The notes below the pieces were generated by a model, which was given only the letters and a program-made list of their open reading frames with translations, ran no database searches and was not told the DNA's origin. Shown in pieces: positions 49,434-58,999 of a DNA stretch of 64,000 nt. Numbering within the stretch: the stretch's first letter is position 1; each line of letters opens with the position of its first letter. Source of the stretch: Liriodendron chinense (taxonomy: Eukaryota > Streptophyta > Magnoliopsida > Magnoliales > Magnoliaceae); contig PVNU02000773.1 of the NCBI GenBank assembly GCA_003013855.2, positions 2,669,001 through 2,733,000 on the forward strand. The letters are read 5' to 3'. The position numbers and the translations under genes were made by a program.

Positions 49434-52400
49434 TTTATGGAGGTGTGGATTTCGCAAATCCTTTAAAAAAAATGTTATTGAAATTTGTGGATTTCACAAA
49501 TCCTTGCCCCAACTCTGGAATCAATGGGGAGATAAAAATTCATGGATTTCACAAATCCTTGCCCCAAATCCCTCACCCCAAACAGCCCCTAAGGGCATGT
49601 TTGGATACATAGAATCCAAGGGAAAGGAAAGGAAAAACTAATAATTATCCAATGATGATTTCCATGAGTACTAATGAAACATGGATTCCAGTTTTGAGTT
49701 ATTGTTTGGATAGAAATTGAAATTCCCATATTCCTCTCACAACACCCACCTAGTTTCTTATGACAAGAATTCAAATTATGGAAAAGTGTAATAATTGCTT
49801 GGTAGAACCCATCCTTTCTTTATTATTCAAACAACACAAATAGTCACATCAAAGGAAAACCCTTTTCCTTTTCCATTGTTTGGCATGGAAGCCATGGTTT
49901 CCAAACATGGCCTACGAGTTAATTTTGTTTTCACTAAAAGCGTGTATGTCAGTAATTACCTAAATTTATTGTGCTTAAAAATGCTATCATGACACCCGTA
50001 AGTCTTAACTCATAATTTCTTTCTTTCTTGTTCCTTTCACATCCTAATTTTACCATGTCTTTAATTCCATGTGGATAAAACCACAATCCTTGGAATATCC
50101 TATGTATGGCATTATTTTTCAACCTATGCAAGCAACAGTGTAGGCATGCAATGCAAGGATATTATCTCTTTTGTAGAGAAAGTGTTAATCAGCGAAACAA
50201 TAAAACTTTATGGGAAGGTAAACTTCAACAGATGACCATACCATTCTCAACAACCCATACCAAATTCAAGATCAACAAGGTATTATTGCAACTGAGTATG
50301 ATGCAAGGGAAGCAATTCCATCCAACCCTACAGAGGTTCATGCAATGGTATTGAAATTGTTAAGCGTACAATGAGATCTAATGGGAACAAATAAGAGCAT
50401 TGCAAACATTATTTAGGGAGCTGAAACTTTTTACTAAAGGACAGCTTTCACAAGTGAAGTAATTGTTTATTGAATGTTAAAGTGGTGATACTTACAATCT
50501 TACATGATAGTAAGTTATGGGTGCCGTTATCAAAAACATAAACCAGTGCCCAGTAAGGAGGTATATAGCACAAAGTGTTCCTTGAGTCAGAAACTCTGGC
50601 ATGACCACAGAATTAATACGAGATGATGAATCATATGGGTTGATGTAGTCAAATTCCAAATCTGACAAGCAAATAAGCTGCATAAACAGTACAAAGAATA
50701 GCCAATTAGAGGAGCAATGGTGAAGACTTCCTATTCACATCAAATCAATATCAAGAAACAGAACTTCCTTCTATATGCTCATATATCAAGCAATTATTTG
50801 AACCAATTGAGGAACATGCCATTTTGACATTAGATAGGACAACATAAGCAGAGAAGAGCAAGCAGATCAATTTTCTCAGAAAACTCCGTACATAGGCTGC
50901 CAGCGTGTTGGTACCAGTGCACTTGTACCCAGACCAAATAAAGGGAGTAGAGTTTCCAATCAGGTTCAGGTCCAGGTTACCACATACGAAATACCAGATC
51001 CAATTCAGATCTTATCAGGTATCCCATAAGATCTAGTCTCAAGCAGGAATTAGGATTTGGCATGGGGTTTGGCTCTAGAATCAGGTCCAGACTTGAGATC
51101 TATGTTCACATTCAGATTCAAGTCCATGCATAAACATGCCTTTCTGATAACTTTTAAATATTAAATGTAATTAAATAAAGTAAATTAAAAGAAAAAAAAA
51201 TTGATTGTGATCGACCTATGAAATAGACTATTAGACAGTGCCTGATTGTAATCAACCTATGTAATAGTCTATTACATTAAGCCTTTGGGAGTGCCGTACT
51301 CTAATTGCTGGTGCCCAGCCTAGATAGAGGAGGGTTGCATCAGGTTGGCGGTTGGCATCAAACTTATGTCATAACTTTCATATGAATTGCAACAATATGA
51401 CATTCCAAACTCATGCTAGGTGTTCCCTGTAAGCGACATGCGGCATCAAAACATGAGTGTAGTAACAAATAGGCAAGGGTTGGTTAGGGGCTTACAGGAA
51501 ATGACAATAGGGAAATTGAGGAGCTAAAGAACTACCTTCAACAACATTTCCTCACCAAAGATTTGGATCATCTTTGATGCTTTCTTTAGCTAGATCCAAG
51601 GAAGGAACTAATGTCTCAACGAAAATATTTTCTGGATTTACTCATGGAGACCAGTCTTCTTGGTGCGATGCTAGTTGATACACCAATGGATCCTAATCAC
51701 AAATTTGTAATTGATCAAGGAGATGCAGTGGAAGACCCAAGGAGGTATAGAAGATTGGTTAGAAAACTTATCTTCTTAACTATCACTTAATATGTTGTGA
51801 GCATGGTGAGCCAATTTATGGGTACTACAAGAGTACCTCACATGGATGCAGTTATTCAAATTTTATGATATCTTAAAAGAGCGCCAAGTTAGAAATTTTT
51901 TTATAAACGGAAAGATCATTTCAGGTCATAGGATACTTTGATGCAAACTAGGCAAGGCCTTCAACAAATAGACAATTTACGACTAGGTATTGAGCATCTG
52001 TGGGAGGAAATCTGATCATGTAGAAGAGCAGGAAGCAGAGTGTGATGGCCCGATCAAGTGTTGAAGCAGAGCTGCAGAATATAGAGCAATAGCTCATAAC
52101 ACCTGTAAGTTAATGTAGATCAAGAAACGATTATCGGAAATGGGGTTTACATTGAGTCTACCATGCAGTAATTTTGTGATAATCAAGCGACATCCCACAC
52201 GCAAACAATCCGGTCTATCATAAAAAGAATAAAACACATCGGAGTTGAATGTCGCTTCATACATGAGAAGGTCTTCAATGGTGAAATCTCTACACCGTAC
52301 ATCCAATCTCAAGATCAACTACCCTATGTGTTCACCAAGTCTCTTCATCACAATCAGGCTATGCACATATACTCCGAGCTTGGCATCAACAACATCCATG

Positions 52401-54699
52401 CTCGAATTTTAGACGGAGTGTCAATCAATGTGGATGTGGGCCTATACTAGTGTACGGCCCGCCTAAGCTCACGTAGAATTGTTTCTATGCTTGCTCTTTT
52501 GTTAATAGTAGTTTATGACATGGTGGGGATTTTTTGTTTTTATTAGTAAGGGCACTTTTGTCATTATGAAAATTCATTCATGTAGAAGGAGAGTAGGCAC
52601 GTCAACCCTAATTTGGGTCCCTCTTTTCTCCCAACCTTCTCTTCTTCTCTCTCTCTTTCTTCTCTTTCCTTTCTCTATTTCTTTATACTTTTAGGGCCTG
52701 TTTGGGCAATGGTAAATGCCGATAATTACCTGGTTTTGTTTTCCCACCCAGCAATTGGATAGATTTGCAAATTTCGTGAGAATACCGCCCAAATTCCAAA
52801 CACTAACGTCAGTGGATTTTGCTGAAGTTGGGTGTATTTACAACGTCGGGTGTCTCGAGGCAATGATCAAATGTTTCGACGATACAGTGGTCCATTGTCC
52901 CACCGCAAAGACTGATCTCGCATCCTACTCTCTATAAAAGGTGGCATGCTTCCATTCGTAGAGACCCACCATCCGTTTCAGTGAAGGGTTCCCCCGCGAG
53001 AAGCTCTACTCTCCGGCTCTGACAATCCGATCAGGTAACCACGCATGATCCTTCTTTTGCTTCTAAATCCAAACAATATCATCGCCCCACCAATGTAAAA
53101 TGGCATTTGAAGATGTTTACGAATCATGTTCAGTTGATGCATTTCCCATTCCTTGTGATCATCTAAACAACCTTCAAGTAGACAATCTACATCCTTCCAG
53201 AGGTCCTAACCTGGGGTATCTTCCACTAGTAGGCATAAATCAAGGCCCGACAAAACATTCTCAATGGTCAGTCAATGATTGTGGGGCCCACTAAGATGTA
53301 TGTGATCGGCGCATCAAAATTGTTCATGCGTAGACCTATACTTAGTTTTGGGCTTGATAAGATTTTCATATTGTCAGGGGAATGGATGGTTTGGATGTGA
53401 GGGTCCTCCGCGATATGTTTGGGGGACTGGCTTTTGGGTCCATTTTTCCATTGACCGTGCTCTCTGCATGGTGTGGTACCATCAAAATTAAAACCATGTA
53501 GAGTACGCAAACGTACTCTTGGTTGTTGTCTGCAATTACCAAGTTTTCCCAAGCAGATGAATGGATGATTCGGTGCAATTGAGGTGCATTTACTTTGGTA
53601 GGCAAACAGACGTAGGGAGTGGTCGAACTACACTGACATGATCTGTCAGTACATTGGAATTGAAATCATTGCATACTTACCGGTAATCATTCCATCCATT
53701 TTACTGGCTCATTTTAGGCCATGAGCCCAAAAGAGAAGCATATCCAAAGTTCAAGTGGACCACACCACAAAAACAGTGTGAATTGAATGCCCACCGTTGA
53801 AAACTTCTTGGGGGCCACAAAAGTTTTGGATCAAGTTGATATTTGTGCTTTCCCTTCATCCATGCCTGTGTGACCTTGTGAACAGGTTGGATGACAAACA
53901 AACATCATTGTGGGCCCTGTGAAGGAATCAACAATGGTAGTCATTGCCCCCTACTATTTCCTGTGGTGTAGTCCACATGAGCTTTGGATATGCTTCAATT
54001 TTGGGCTCATGCCATAAAGTGATTTGTAAAAATAGATGGACGCCATCGACAAGACACATACATCGGAGAGAATTCATAGAATCACATTTGGTCCGAAACA
54101 ACACTGGCTTCAAAAATCAACCTGTTTAACTCCAGAAATAATGGGCTCACTTTTGTGGCCCACCTAGGGCTCGGAATTTCCTCATTTTTTGCCAAAGTAT
54201 ATATTTCAACGGGCTTATTACAATTATTATGGCAAATGTCACATATGTCCACTAATTTTGGGAATTAAAGCTTATTTACTCTAATCAAATTTAGGTTCCT
54301 GTGAATATAATACAGAATTCCAGTGCATTCAGCTGCCAAACACAATTTTTTGGATTTCAGGCCGATTCCAATTACAAGCTGCCAAACACAACTGAGGGTT
54401 CCAATTCACATGGACTCCATGGTAATTTTGATTTGGACTCCAATTCATACCAAATACAAGTTACCAAACCAGCCCTAATATGAAGGAGGTCTTTGGCAGC
54501 ACGGCCATCCACAATGGTGACAAAAGGCCAGCGATCTGGAGCCCAACTGGTACAACTAAAAACCGAAAACCCGAGTATAATGTGCGACTATTGACACTTA
54601 GGGTTAGGGTTTTGTGATACGCACCTGATATATGGCCAATGCAAGGAGAATGATGGTGGTGAGGAAAGACAATAGCCATAGAAGCACTTCCCATGCCAT
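39005..54699 (-). CDS. Cornichon-family ER cargo receptor (4 exons)
   Basis: Four minus-strand exons join to an uninterrupted 148-residue protein: 54699-54625, 50677-50496, 41836-41714 and 39071-39005. Every intron has GT-AG ends (phases 0, 2, 2). The protein has the family signature LSDLEFDYINPYDS at residues 29-42, followed by SRIN, three hydrophobic membrane segments (about 4-24, 53-80, 112-136), and the conserved HLVDVTEIF and EKKLRMIKIGFYLVLFF motifs. It ends in an acidic tail (IDEDDS). Cornichon/Erv14 proteins sit in ER-exit COPII vesicles and escort membrane proteins; plant members are implicated in trafficking of transporters and PIN carriers. Length fits the plant family (about 135-150). 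Introns of about 3.9, 8.7 and 2.6 kb are loaded with transposon remnants, but no exon is damaged. The ATG was chosen because MAWEVLLWLL is the family start; the frame is open for 67 more codons upstream. Confidence 0.93.
39072..41713 (-). other. Cornichon intron 3
   Basis: 2642-bp GT-AG intron. Contains a GC/CA microsatellite (39571-39611), a (GGGA)n run (39903-39936) and about 1.2 kb of GC-richer sequence at 40100-41300 that I do not recognise. Its composition suggests an old mobile element. No extra exon seen. Confidence 0.7.
39903..39936. repeat. (GGGA)n microsatellite
   Basis: About eight perfect GGGA units inside intron 3. Confidence 0.9.
41714..41836 (-). CDS. Cornichon exon 3
   Basis: Codes residues 86-127 (YMQRKHLVDV...FFIVLYR). 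The acceptor is GGGTTTCAG before 41836 and the donor CAG|GTATGC at 41713. Confidence 0.95.
41950..42128 (-). mobile_element. tRNA-derived SINE with 15-bp target duplication
   Basis: The 179-bp unit on the minus strand starts after ACAAATCCAAGTCAT (42129-42143) and ends in poly-A (T-run at 41950). It is followed by ACAAATGCAAGTCAT (41935-41949), a 14-of-15 duplication. The 5' part has TGGCTAGTGTTGTCGG (A-box-like) and, about 30 bp on, AAGTTTAATTCCCC (B-box-like), as in plant Au-like SINEs. It sits about 115 bp upstream of cornichon exon 3 in the same orientation as the gene. Confidence 0.85.
42467..43670 (-). mobile_element. Copia-like LTR with adjacent primer-binding site
   Basis: On the minus strand an LTR-like sequence opens TGTGATGAGGACATCAG (from 43670), contains TTTATATATATACC near 43350 as a likely promoter, and ends CCCACAACA at 42480. 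It is directly followed by TGGTATCAGGGCC (42479-42467), one base off the usual initiator tRNA-Met site. The internal region and second LTR are not evident, so this is a truncated element. Confidence 0.55.
44139..44204. repeat. In-frame 33-bp tandem duplication in the LINE
   Basis: CAAATGGTCTATGGTTTCTT...GCCATGCA occurs twice (44139-44171, 44172-44204) with one mismatch. It duplicates an 11-residue CMANxETIDHL unit of the zinc-knuckle region. Confidence 0.9.
44306..44321. repeat. Poly-G run (16 bp)
   Basis: Homopolymer inside the LINE C-terminal domain that breaks its frame. Length uncertain in raw assemblies. Confidence 0.8.
46352..47700 (+). pseudogene. Older plus-strand LINE remnant (RT C-terminus and RNase H)
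   Basis: The plus strand reads, with many stops, the C-terminal part of a plant L1-type LINE. It shows a QFGDQIVWQLSFRRNLRD segment, VGHLFIHCTIAKKIWNAG (zinc-knuckle region) and STIWLERNGQIFIG. An RNase H-type stretch follows: INFDGCSFGNLGPAGVGG, EGDSKNAIKWASS and ANGEAGNLAKKGV. The minus-strand LINE was inserted at its left edge (46351). Confidence 0.75.
47950..48053 (+). pseudogene. Second LINE RNase H tail fragment
   Basis: Reads PREANSLADCLAKGVG and ends near YPLP, the usual end of a LINE-encoded RNase H domain. It differs in sequence from the neighbouring copy, so it is a separate remnant. Confidence 0.65.
48655..48950. repeat. hAT-like 'acccaaccc' dispersed repeat
   Basis: Opens near TAGGGGTGCAACTC, a typical plant hAT-like end, followed by dense 'cccaaccc' words. 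Related to 32926-33290 and to 55090-55619. The right end was not identified. Confidence 0.5.
49378..49430. repeat. (CT)n microsatellite
   Basis: 53 bp of pure CT in cornichon intron 2. Confidence 0.95.
49591..49914. mobile_element. Small terminal-inverted-repeat element
   Basis: AAGGGCATGTTTGGATAC at the left and TTCCAAACATGGCCTA at the right are inverted versions of one another (GGGCATGTTTGGA against GGCCATGTTTGGA). About 320 bp, no ORF. Ends resemble small plant hAT-like elements; no clear duplication. Confidence 0.55.
50496..50677 (-). CDS. Cornichon exon 2
   Basis: Codes residues 26-85 and two bases of codon 86, including the family signature and membrane segment 2. The acceptor is TTTATGCAG before 50677 and the donor ATT|GTAAGT at 50495. 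Confidence 0.95.
51484..52447 (+). pseudogene. Copia reverse transcriptase / RNase H remnant
   Basis: Plus-strand reading, with stops, gives late copia pol: EELKNYLQQHFLTKDLDHL, LLMETSLLGAMLVDTPMDPN, then VFTKSLHHNQAMHIYSELGI at the very end. It is antisense to the cornichon gene. The RT catalytic segment is absent or decayed. Confidence 0.85.
52419..52690 (+). mobile_element. Likely 3' LTR start of the copia relic
   Basis: Immediately after the pol end the sequence begins TGTCAATCAATG. It continues as AT/CT-rich non-coding DNA with 'ttttgtcattatgaaaattcattcatg'. Position fits the 3' LTR, but its end and a matching 5' LTR were not found. Confidence 0.4.
52925..53036 (+). promoter_or_regulatory. 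TATA-like box and leader-like sequence, antisense in intron 1
   Basis: CTCTATAAAAGG at 52929-52940 is followed by a C-rich leader-like stretch ending GATCAG|GTAACC, which resembles a splice donor. No recognisable protein follows; the 65-codon ORF at 53100-53294 is unlike anything I know. It may be a captured gene promoter in a mobile element, or chance. Confidence 0.25.
53690..54072. mobile_element. Foldback element I in cornichon intron 1
   Basis: Shares the full core: TTTTAGGCCATGAGCCCAAA, AAGTGGACCACACCACA, GTGAACAGGTTGGATGAC and, mirrored, TTTCCTGTGGTGTAGTCCAC. Terminal repeats are lost or decayed, so borders are approximate. Confidence 0.7.
54625..54699 (-). CDS. Cornichon exon 1
   Basis: Codes residues 1-25 (MAWEVLLWLL...AIYQ), the first membrane segment. 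The donor is CAG|GTGCGT at 54624. A (CAT)n/(GAT)n repeat directly precedes the ATG. Confidence 0.92.
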
Positions 54700-54700
54700 G

Positions 54701-54730
54701 ATTATGATGATGATGACGACGATGATGAGA
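54701..54730. repeat. (GAT)n-type repeat next to the cornichon start codon
   Basis: ATTATGATGATGATGACGACGATGATGA directly 5' of the ATG on the coding strand. It would lie in the leader, or encode an isoleucine/valine run if an upstream start were used. Confidence 0.8.
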
Positions 54731-55053
54731 GGATCGCCAGTCAAGGAAAGAGAAGATGACGGATGACGACTTTCAAATGCTTCTCGCGAATCCCCAATCT
54801 TCCGAGCATCACATCGACAGTTCTCTTTGGGTTTTTTGGGGGAGATAGACGGATGAAAGAGGAGGGATTTCCAACTATTGAAGACTGATCTTAGACACAA
54901 CTGCGATGCTCTCTCTTTTTAGCAGCGCCAGGTGAAAATAAAAACAGCACTTTGCCAAGAAGAGCAGCAGCAGAAAATAGAAGAAGAGAAGCAGTGAGAC
55001 CTGCGGGGACACCGGAAGAGCGACGCTAATTGCAGACGCCCCGTTATGTTCAA

Positions 55054-56144
55054 GGAGCGGATTAGGTGACACCCGGCCTCACCCAAGAGTAAGACTGAAA
55101 GTTGGGCGGGTTCAACCCGACCGACCCGACATTGGGTAAGAAGTATCGAGCCCGATGTCAAGCTTGGCCTATGAAAACATCAACCCAATGAAGTTTGGGC
55201 CTAGCTTCGGTTGAGGTCTTGGGTTGCCCAACCCACCCTGAACCCAAACCCGATCTATATACAAGTTACTTATACTTTGATTATATTTTAGTTAAGTAAA
55301 CTTATAATGTTTACTTATATTTTAACTTATTTATTTATAAAAAGTGAAGTTCTTTAAGTAAATAAGTACATATATAATTAATAAAGCAATAGATACAAAA
55401 AAAAATAAGGCATGTATTGAAACACAATAAACTAATATAATATCAAAAATATTAGCATGTATCAACCCGACCAACCCGATCAACCCAAGCAAGCCCGCTT
55501 GGGTTGGGCTTGGGTTGAGAATTCCCAACCCGAGGTTAGGTTGGGTTGGGTTAGGGTTGAGGTATAAGAACCTTGTGTTGGGTTAGGGTTGAGCACCAAC
55601 CCACCTGACTATCAACCCTACCCAAGAGGGTGTGGCCCCTACCATAGGGTTACTGTGGGGACCATCTTGATGTATGTATTATGTATCCACGCCGTCCATC
55701 CATTTTTTCTATATCATTTTAGGCCCTTATTCAAAAAATGAAGTAGATCTAATTATTAGGTGGGCCATAACATAACAAAAAGTGGTGATTGACCATTAAT
55801 GGGGCCACAAAAGTTTTGGATCAAGATGATATTTGCTTTTTCCCCTTCATTAGGGTTTATGTGACCTTATCAACAGATTGGATGGTAAATAAACACTACA
55901 GAAACATTAAGATGAGCTTTAAGAAGTTTTTAATGGTAGGATGATCAATCACCACTGTTTGTTATGGTATGGTCTGCTTGATTATTGTATTTGCCTCATT
56001 TTTCAAGTAATGACCTGAAATAATATGGAAAAAGGATGGACAGCATGGATACATAAAATATACATCATGGTGGGCCCCACATGAACTCCATAGTAGGGGC
56101 CACACTATCTTTCGTGAGGTAGGGGTGTCACCTGATCCGTTCTC
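55054..56144. mobile_element. Foldback element J, interrupted by a hAT-like element
   Basis: Ends GGAGCGGATTAGGTGACACC and, reverse-complemented, GAGAACGGATCAGGTGACACC. Flanked by TATGTTCAA (55045-55053) and TATGTTCAG (56145-56153), 8 of 9 identical. A 530-bp insertion splits its left arm at 55090-55619. The core carries the private phrase GAAACATTAAGATGAGC, shared only with L. Confidence 0.85.
55090..55619. mobile_element. Nested hAT-like non-autonomous element
   Basis: Flanked by identical ACCCAAGAG copies (55081-55089 and 55620-55628); an 8-bp hAT duplication plus one chance base is likely. The left end AAGACTGAAAGTTGGGCGGG and the right end, reverse-complemented, AGGGTTGATAGTCAGGTGGG, are imperfect inverted repeats. 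The interior is 'acccaaccc/gggttggg' around an AT-rich centre, with no ORF. It links the other 'cccaaccc' blocks in this window to hAT. Confidence 0.8.
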
Positions 56145-56153
56145 TATGTTCAG

Positions 56154-57159
56154 AGAGAAGATTAGGTGAGACCCCAGCCTCACCCAAGGGGCGTGAATTA
56201 GGTGTTACCTTGGAGCAGCTTAGTGGGTGTTACCTTGACCGTGTGGGGCCTAGCTCGATGTATTTTTTATATATCTACACTGTCTATCTGTTTTTTCATA
56301 TTATTTTAGTATGTGATTCAAAACCTTAAGAAGATCCAAATCTCATGTAGACCATACCACTAAAAACAGTAATGAATAACCATTAAAAATGTTTTGTAGG
56401 CCACATAAGTTTTGGATGAATCTGATCTTTATATTTTCACTTCATCAAAAACTTATTAACATTATCAAGAGATTGGATTTCACATAAAAATTACAAAAAC
56501 CTTAGGATGGGCTCTTTGGAACTTTTAATAGTGGGGCACTCAATCACATTGTTTCTAGTGGTATGGTCCACTTGAGAATTGGATATGCATAATTTTTGGC
56601 ACTTCATCCTAAAGTGGGCTGTAGAAACGGATGGACGGAGTGGATATACAAAATACCATCCATGTACGCCATATGTTAGGGGTAACACCTAATTCGCGGG
56701 GACCATCTTGATGTATGTATTATGTATCCACGCGTCCATCCATTTTTCTAGCCCTTATTCAAAAAATGAAGTACATCTAATTATTAGTTGGGCCATACCA
56801 TAACAAAAAGTGGTGATTGACCATTAATGGGCCCACAAAAGTTTTGGACCAAAATGATATTTGTTTTTCCCTTCATCAAGGCTTATGTGACCTTATCAAC
56901 AAATTGGATGGTGAATAAACACTAAAGAAACATTAAGATGAGCTTTAAGAAGTTTTTAATGGTAGGATGATCAATCATCACTGTTTCTTATGGTATGGTT
57001 GTCTTTGCCTCATTCTTCCAAAGATGACATGAAATAATATGGAAAAACGGATGAACAGCATGGATACATAAAATATACGTCATGGTGGGCCCCACGCGAA
57101 CTCCTTGATAGGGGCCGCATTGTCTTAGGTGAGGTAGGGGTCTCACTTGATCCGCTCTC
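56154..57159. mobile_element. Foldback element L, tandem sister of J, interrupted by K
   Basis: Begins GAGAAGATTAGGTGAGACCC near 56155 and ends GATCCGCTCTC, followed by CATGCTCAA (57160-57168), a relative of the TATGTTCAR copies around J. The interior is very similar to J, including GAAACATTAAGATGAGC, and is split by element K at 56199-56697. Confidence 0.75.
56199..56697. mobile_element. Foldback element K nested in L (AATTAGGTGTTACC family)
   Basis: Ends GTGAATTAGGTGTTACC and, reverse-complemented, GCGAATTAGGTGTTACC. The core resembles element C (CAGCTTAGTGGGTGTTACC, ATCCAAATCTCATGTAGACC). The flanking L sequence resumes at GGGGACCATCTTGATG. The duplication is unclear. Confidence 0.75.
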
Positions 57160-57187
57160 CATGCTCAAGTGCCCAACACACAGTAGT

Positions 57188-57699
57188 GGATTCCGGATTG
57201 GGTACCGAGTAACTCAGTGCTGAGCAACTCTGCAAGGCCCACCATTATTTATGTATTTTATCCACTCCGTCCATACATATTAACAGATAATTTTAGTCCT
57301 GGAGCCAAAAAATGAAGCATATCAAAATCTCAAGTGGACCGCGTGTGAACTGAACATCTACCGTTGAAAATTTCTTGAGAGCCACAGAAGTTTTGGATCA
57401 ATCTGATATTTTGTTTTCCCTCTGTCTATGTCTGTGTGAATTTATGAACTTTGGATGACAAATAAACATCACTTTCGGCCCTAGTAAGGTTTCAACGGTG
57501 GAAATCATTATTCCCACCTTTTCTTGTGGCATGGTCCACTTGAGCGTTAGATATGCTTTAATTTTAGGATCAACCGTTAAAATGAGTTGGAAAAACGGAT
57601 GTGCGATGTGGATAAACCAAATACATTCGCAGCGGACCCAACATAGTTTACTCAGTACGGTAAGAGGTCCTGAGAAACTCAGTACGCAATCCGATTTCC
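57188..57699. mobile_element. Foldback element M (GGATTGCG family)
   Basis: Left end GGATTCCGGATTGGGTACCG, right end reverse-complemented GGAAATCGGATTGCGTACTG, as in elements A and B. The core has ACCGTTGAAAATTTCTTGAG and GTTTCAACGGTGG. The flanks do not give a clear 9-bp duplication. Confidence 0.75.
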
Positions 57700-57719
57700 C
57701 CAAACACGAGCGCACCACA

Positions 57720-58517
57720 CGTGGAATAACCGTAAATTTTATTTCCTATCCAACCAATTGATAAGTTCAAATGATCTATATGAAGGTAAAAAACAAATAT
57801 CATCTTGATCCAAAACTTTTGTGGCCCACGAAATGTCTCTATAGGGCGCGGCTTTGCTGGATCCCCGAGTCGACCGAGGTGGGTGGATCCTTTATTGTGC
57901 CGTCCACTGTTTGATGTGTGTGTATTACATCTAACCTATCCATTCATTTTTTTAAAACACTTCAGAGCATGATTCAAAAACTGAAGAAGATCCAAATCCC
58001 AGGTGGACCATAATACAGTAAACAATGGTACTCAGCCATTAAAAGCCTCTCGTGGGTCACAAAAGTTTTGGGTCAAGCTGATATTTGTCTGTATCTTCAT
58101 TCAGATTTTTGTGACATTTTCAACAGGTTGGGTGGAAAATAAACATTCCAATGGCCTCCATGAAGTTTTTAATGGTGTGTTCAATCGCTACTACTTCATG
58201 AGGTATGGTCCACCTAAGATTTGGATCTGCTTCATTTTTGGGATAATGCCCTAAAATGAGCTTTCAAAATGTATGGACAGTGTACCTTACATCACAGTAG
58301 CCCCACGGTTGGGGATCCACCGACCTCAGTGGATCCCGGGATCCACCCAAACCGCGCCCCGTCTTTAACGGTCAATCGTCACTGTTTCCTGTGGTGTGGT
58401 CCACATGGGATTTGGATCTAGCTCTATGCTGTAAAATGATGATCCGAAAAAAACGGATAGGAGAAGTGGATTTGCAATGCATACATCAAGGTGGGCCCCA
58501 CGGTCAGGGCCCGGCCT
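57720..58517. mobile_element. Truncated foldback element split by N
   Basis: 57720-57843 and 58361-58517 together read as the centre and right arm of a core element (CCAACCAATTGATAAGTTC, GTGTGGTCCACATGGGA, GTGGGCCCCACGG). The left arm is missing. Element N sits in the middle. Confidence 0.6.
57844..58360. mobile_element. Foldback element N nested in a family relative
   Basis: Ends GGGCGCGGCTTTGCTGGATCC minus one base and, reverse-complemented, GGGGCGCGGTTTGGGTGGATC. Possible duplications GTCTCTATA (57835-57843) and GTCTTTAAC (58361-58369) match at 6 of 9. The full core is present. Confidence 0.7.
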
Positions 58518-58518
58518 T

Positions 58519-58999
58519 ACTTGCGCAGTTCCTGCGCTGGTAACTTAGGTGGGGCCCACAGTGATGTTTTCTGATGAATCCACCCCGTCCATCCGTTTTG
58601 GGAGCTCATTTTAGTACAAGAGAACAAAAACGAACCGGATTCAAGACTCAAGTGGGCCTCACTAAAGGAAAAGGTGGGTAGGGAAATTACTACCGTTGAA
58701 TCCTCCCTGGGGTCCACAGTGATGTTTATATGACATCCATACCGTTCATAACGTCACTACTAATGGGATGAACTGAAAACACAAATATTAGCCTAATTCA
58801 AAACTCCTGTGGCCCCACAAATATTTCAACTGTGGATGTTCAATCCTCATGTTTTCGGCCCCCTCGAGTCTTGGATCGGGTTCATTTTTGTTCTCATGGA
58901 CCAAAACTATCTCACAAAATGAATGGACGGGGTGGATTTATCAGAAAACATCACTGTGGGCCCCACCTAGGTTCCCAGTGCAGGAACTTCCTGCGCAAG
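58519..58999. mobile_element. Foldback element O
   Basis: Left TTGCGCAGTTCCTGCGCTGG faces right CAGTGCAGGAACTTCCTGCGCAA minus three bases. Inward both arms read TAGGTGGGGCCCACAGTGATG, mirrored. The arms continue GTTTTCTGATGAATCCACC. Related to the arms of element P. No 9-bp duplication recognised. Confidence 0.8.

Larger units (their letters stand above)
41837..50495 (-). other. Cornichon intron 2 (8.7 kb, transposon-filled)
   Basis: Intron between exons 2 and 3. It contains a SINE, a copia LTR with primer-binding site, a LINE inside an older LINE, a hAT-like 'cccaaccc' repeat, a CT microsatellite and a small terminal-inverted-repeat element; each is listed separately. Confidence 0.85.
50678..54624 (-). 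other. Cornichon intron 1 (3.9 kb)
   Basis: Intron between exons 1 and 2. It contains a degenerate copia fragment (51484-52690), a TATA-plus-leader-like stretch on the opposite strand (52925-53036) and a foldback element (53690-54072). Confidence 0.85.

Noticed and set aside
54604..54900. 98-codon ORF as a separate small membrane protein
   Set aside because: Its C-terminal part is cornichon exon 1 followed by intron read-through; the family start and GT donor fit the spliced gene.
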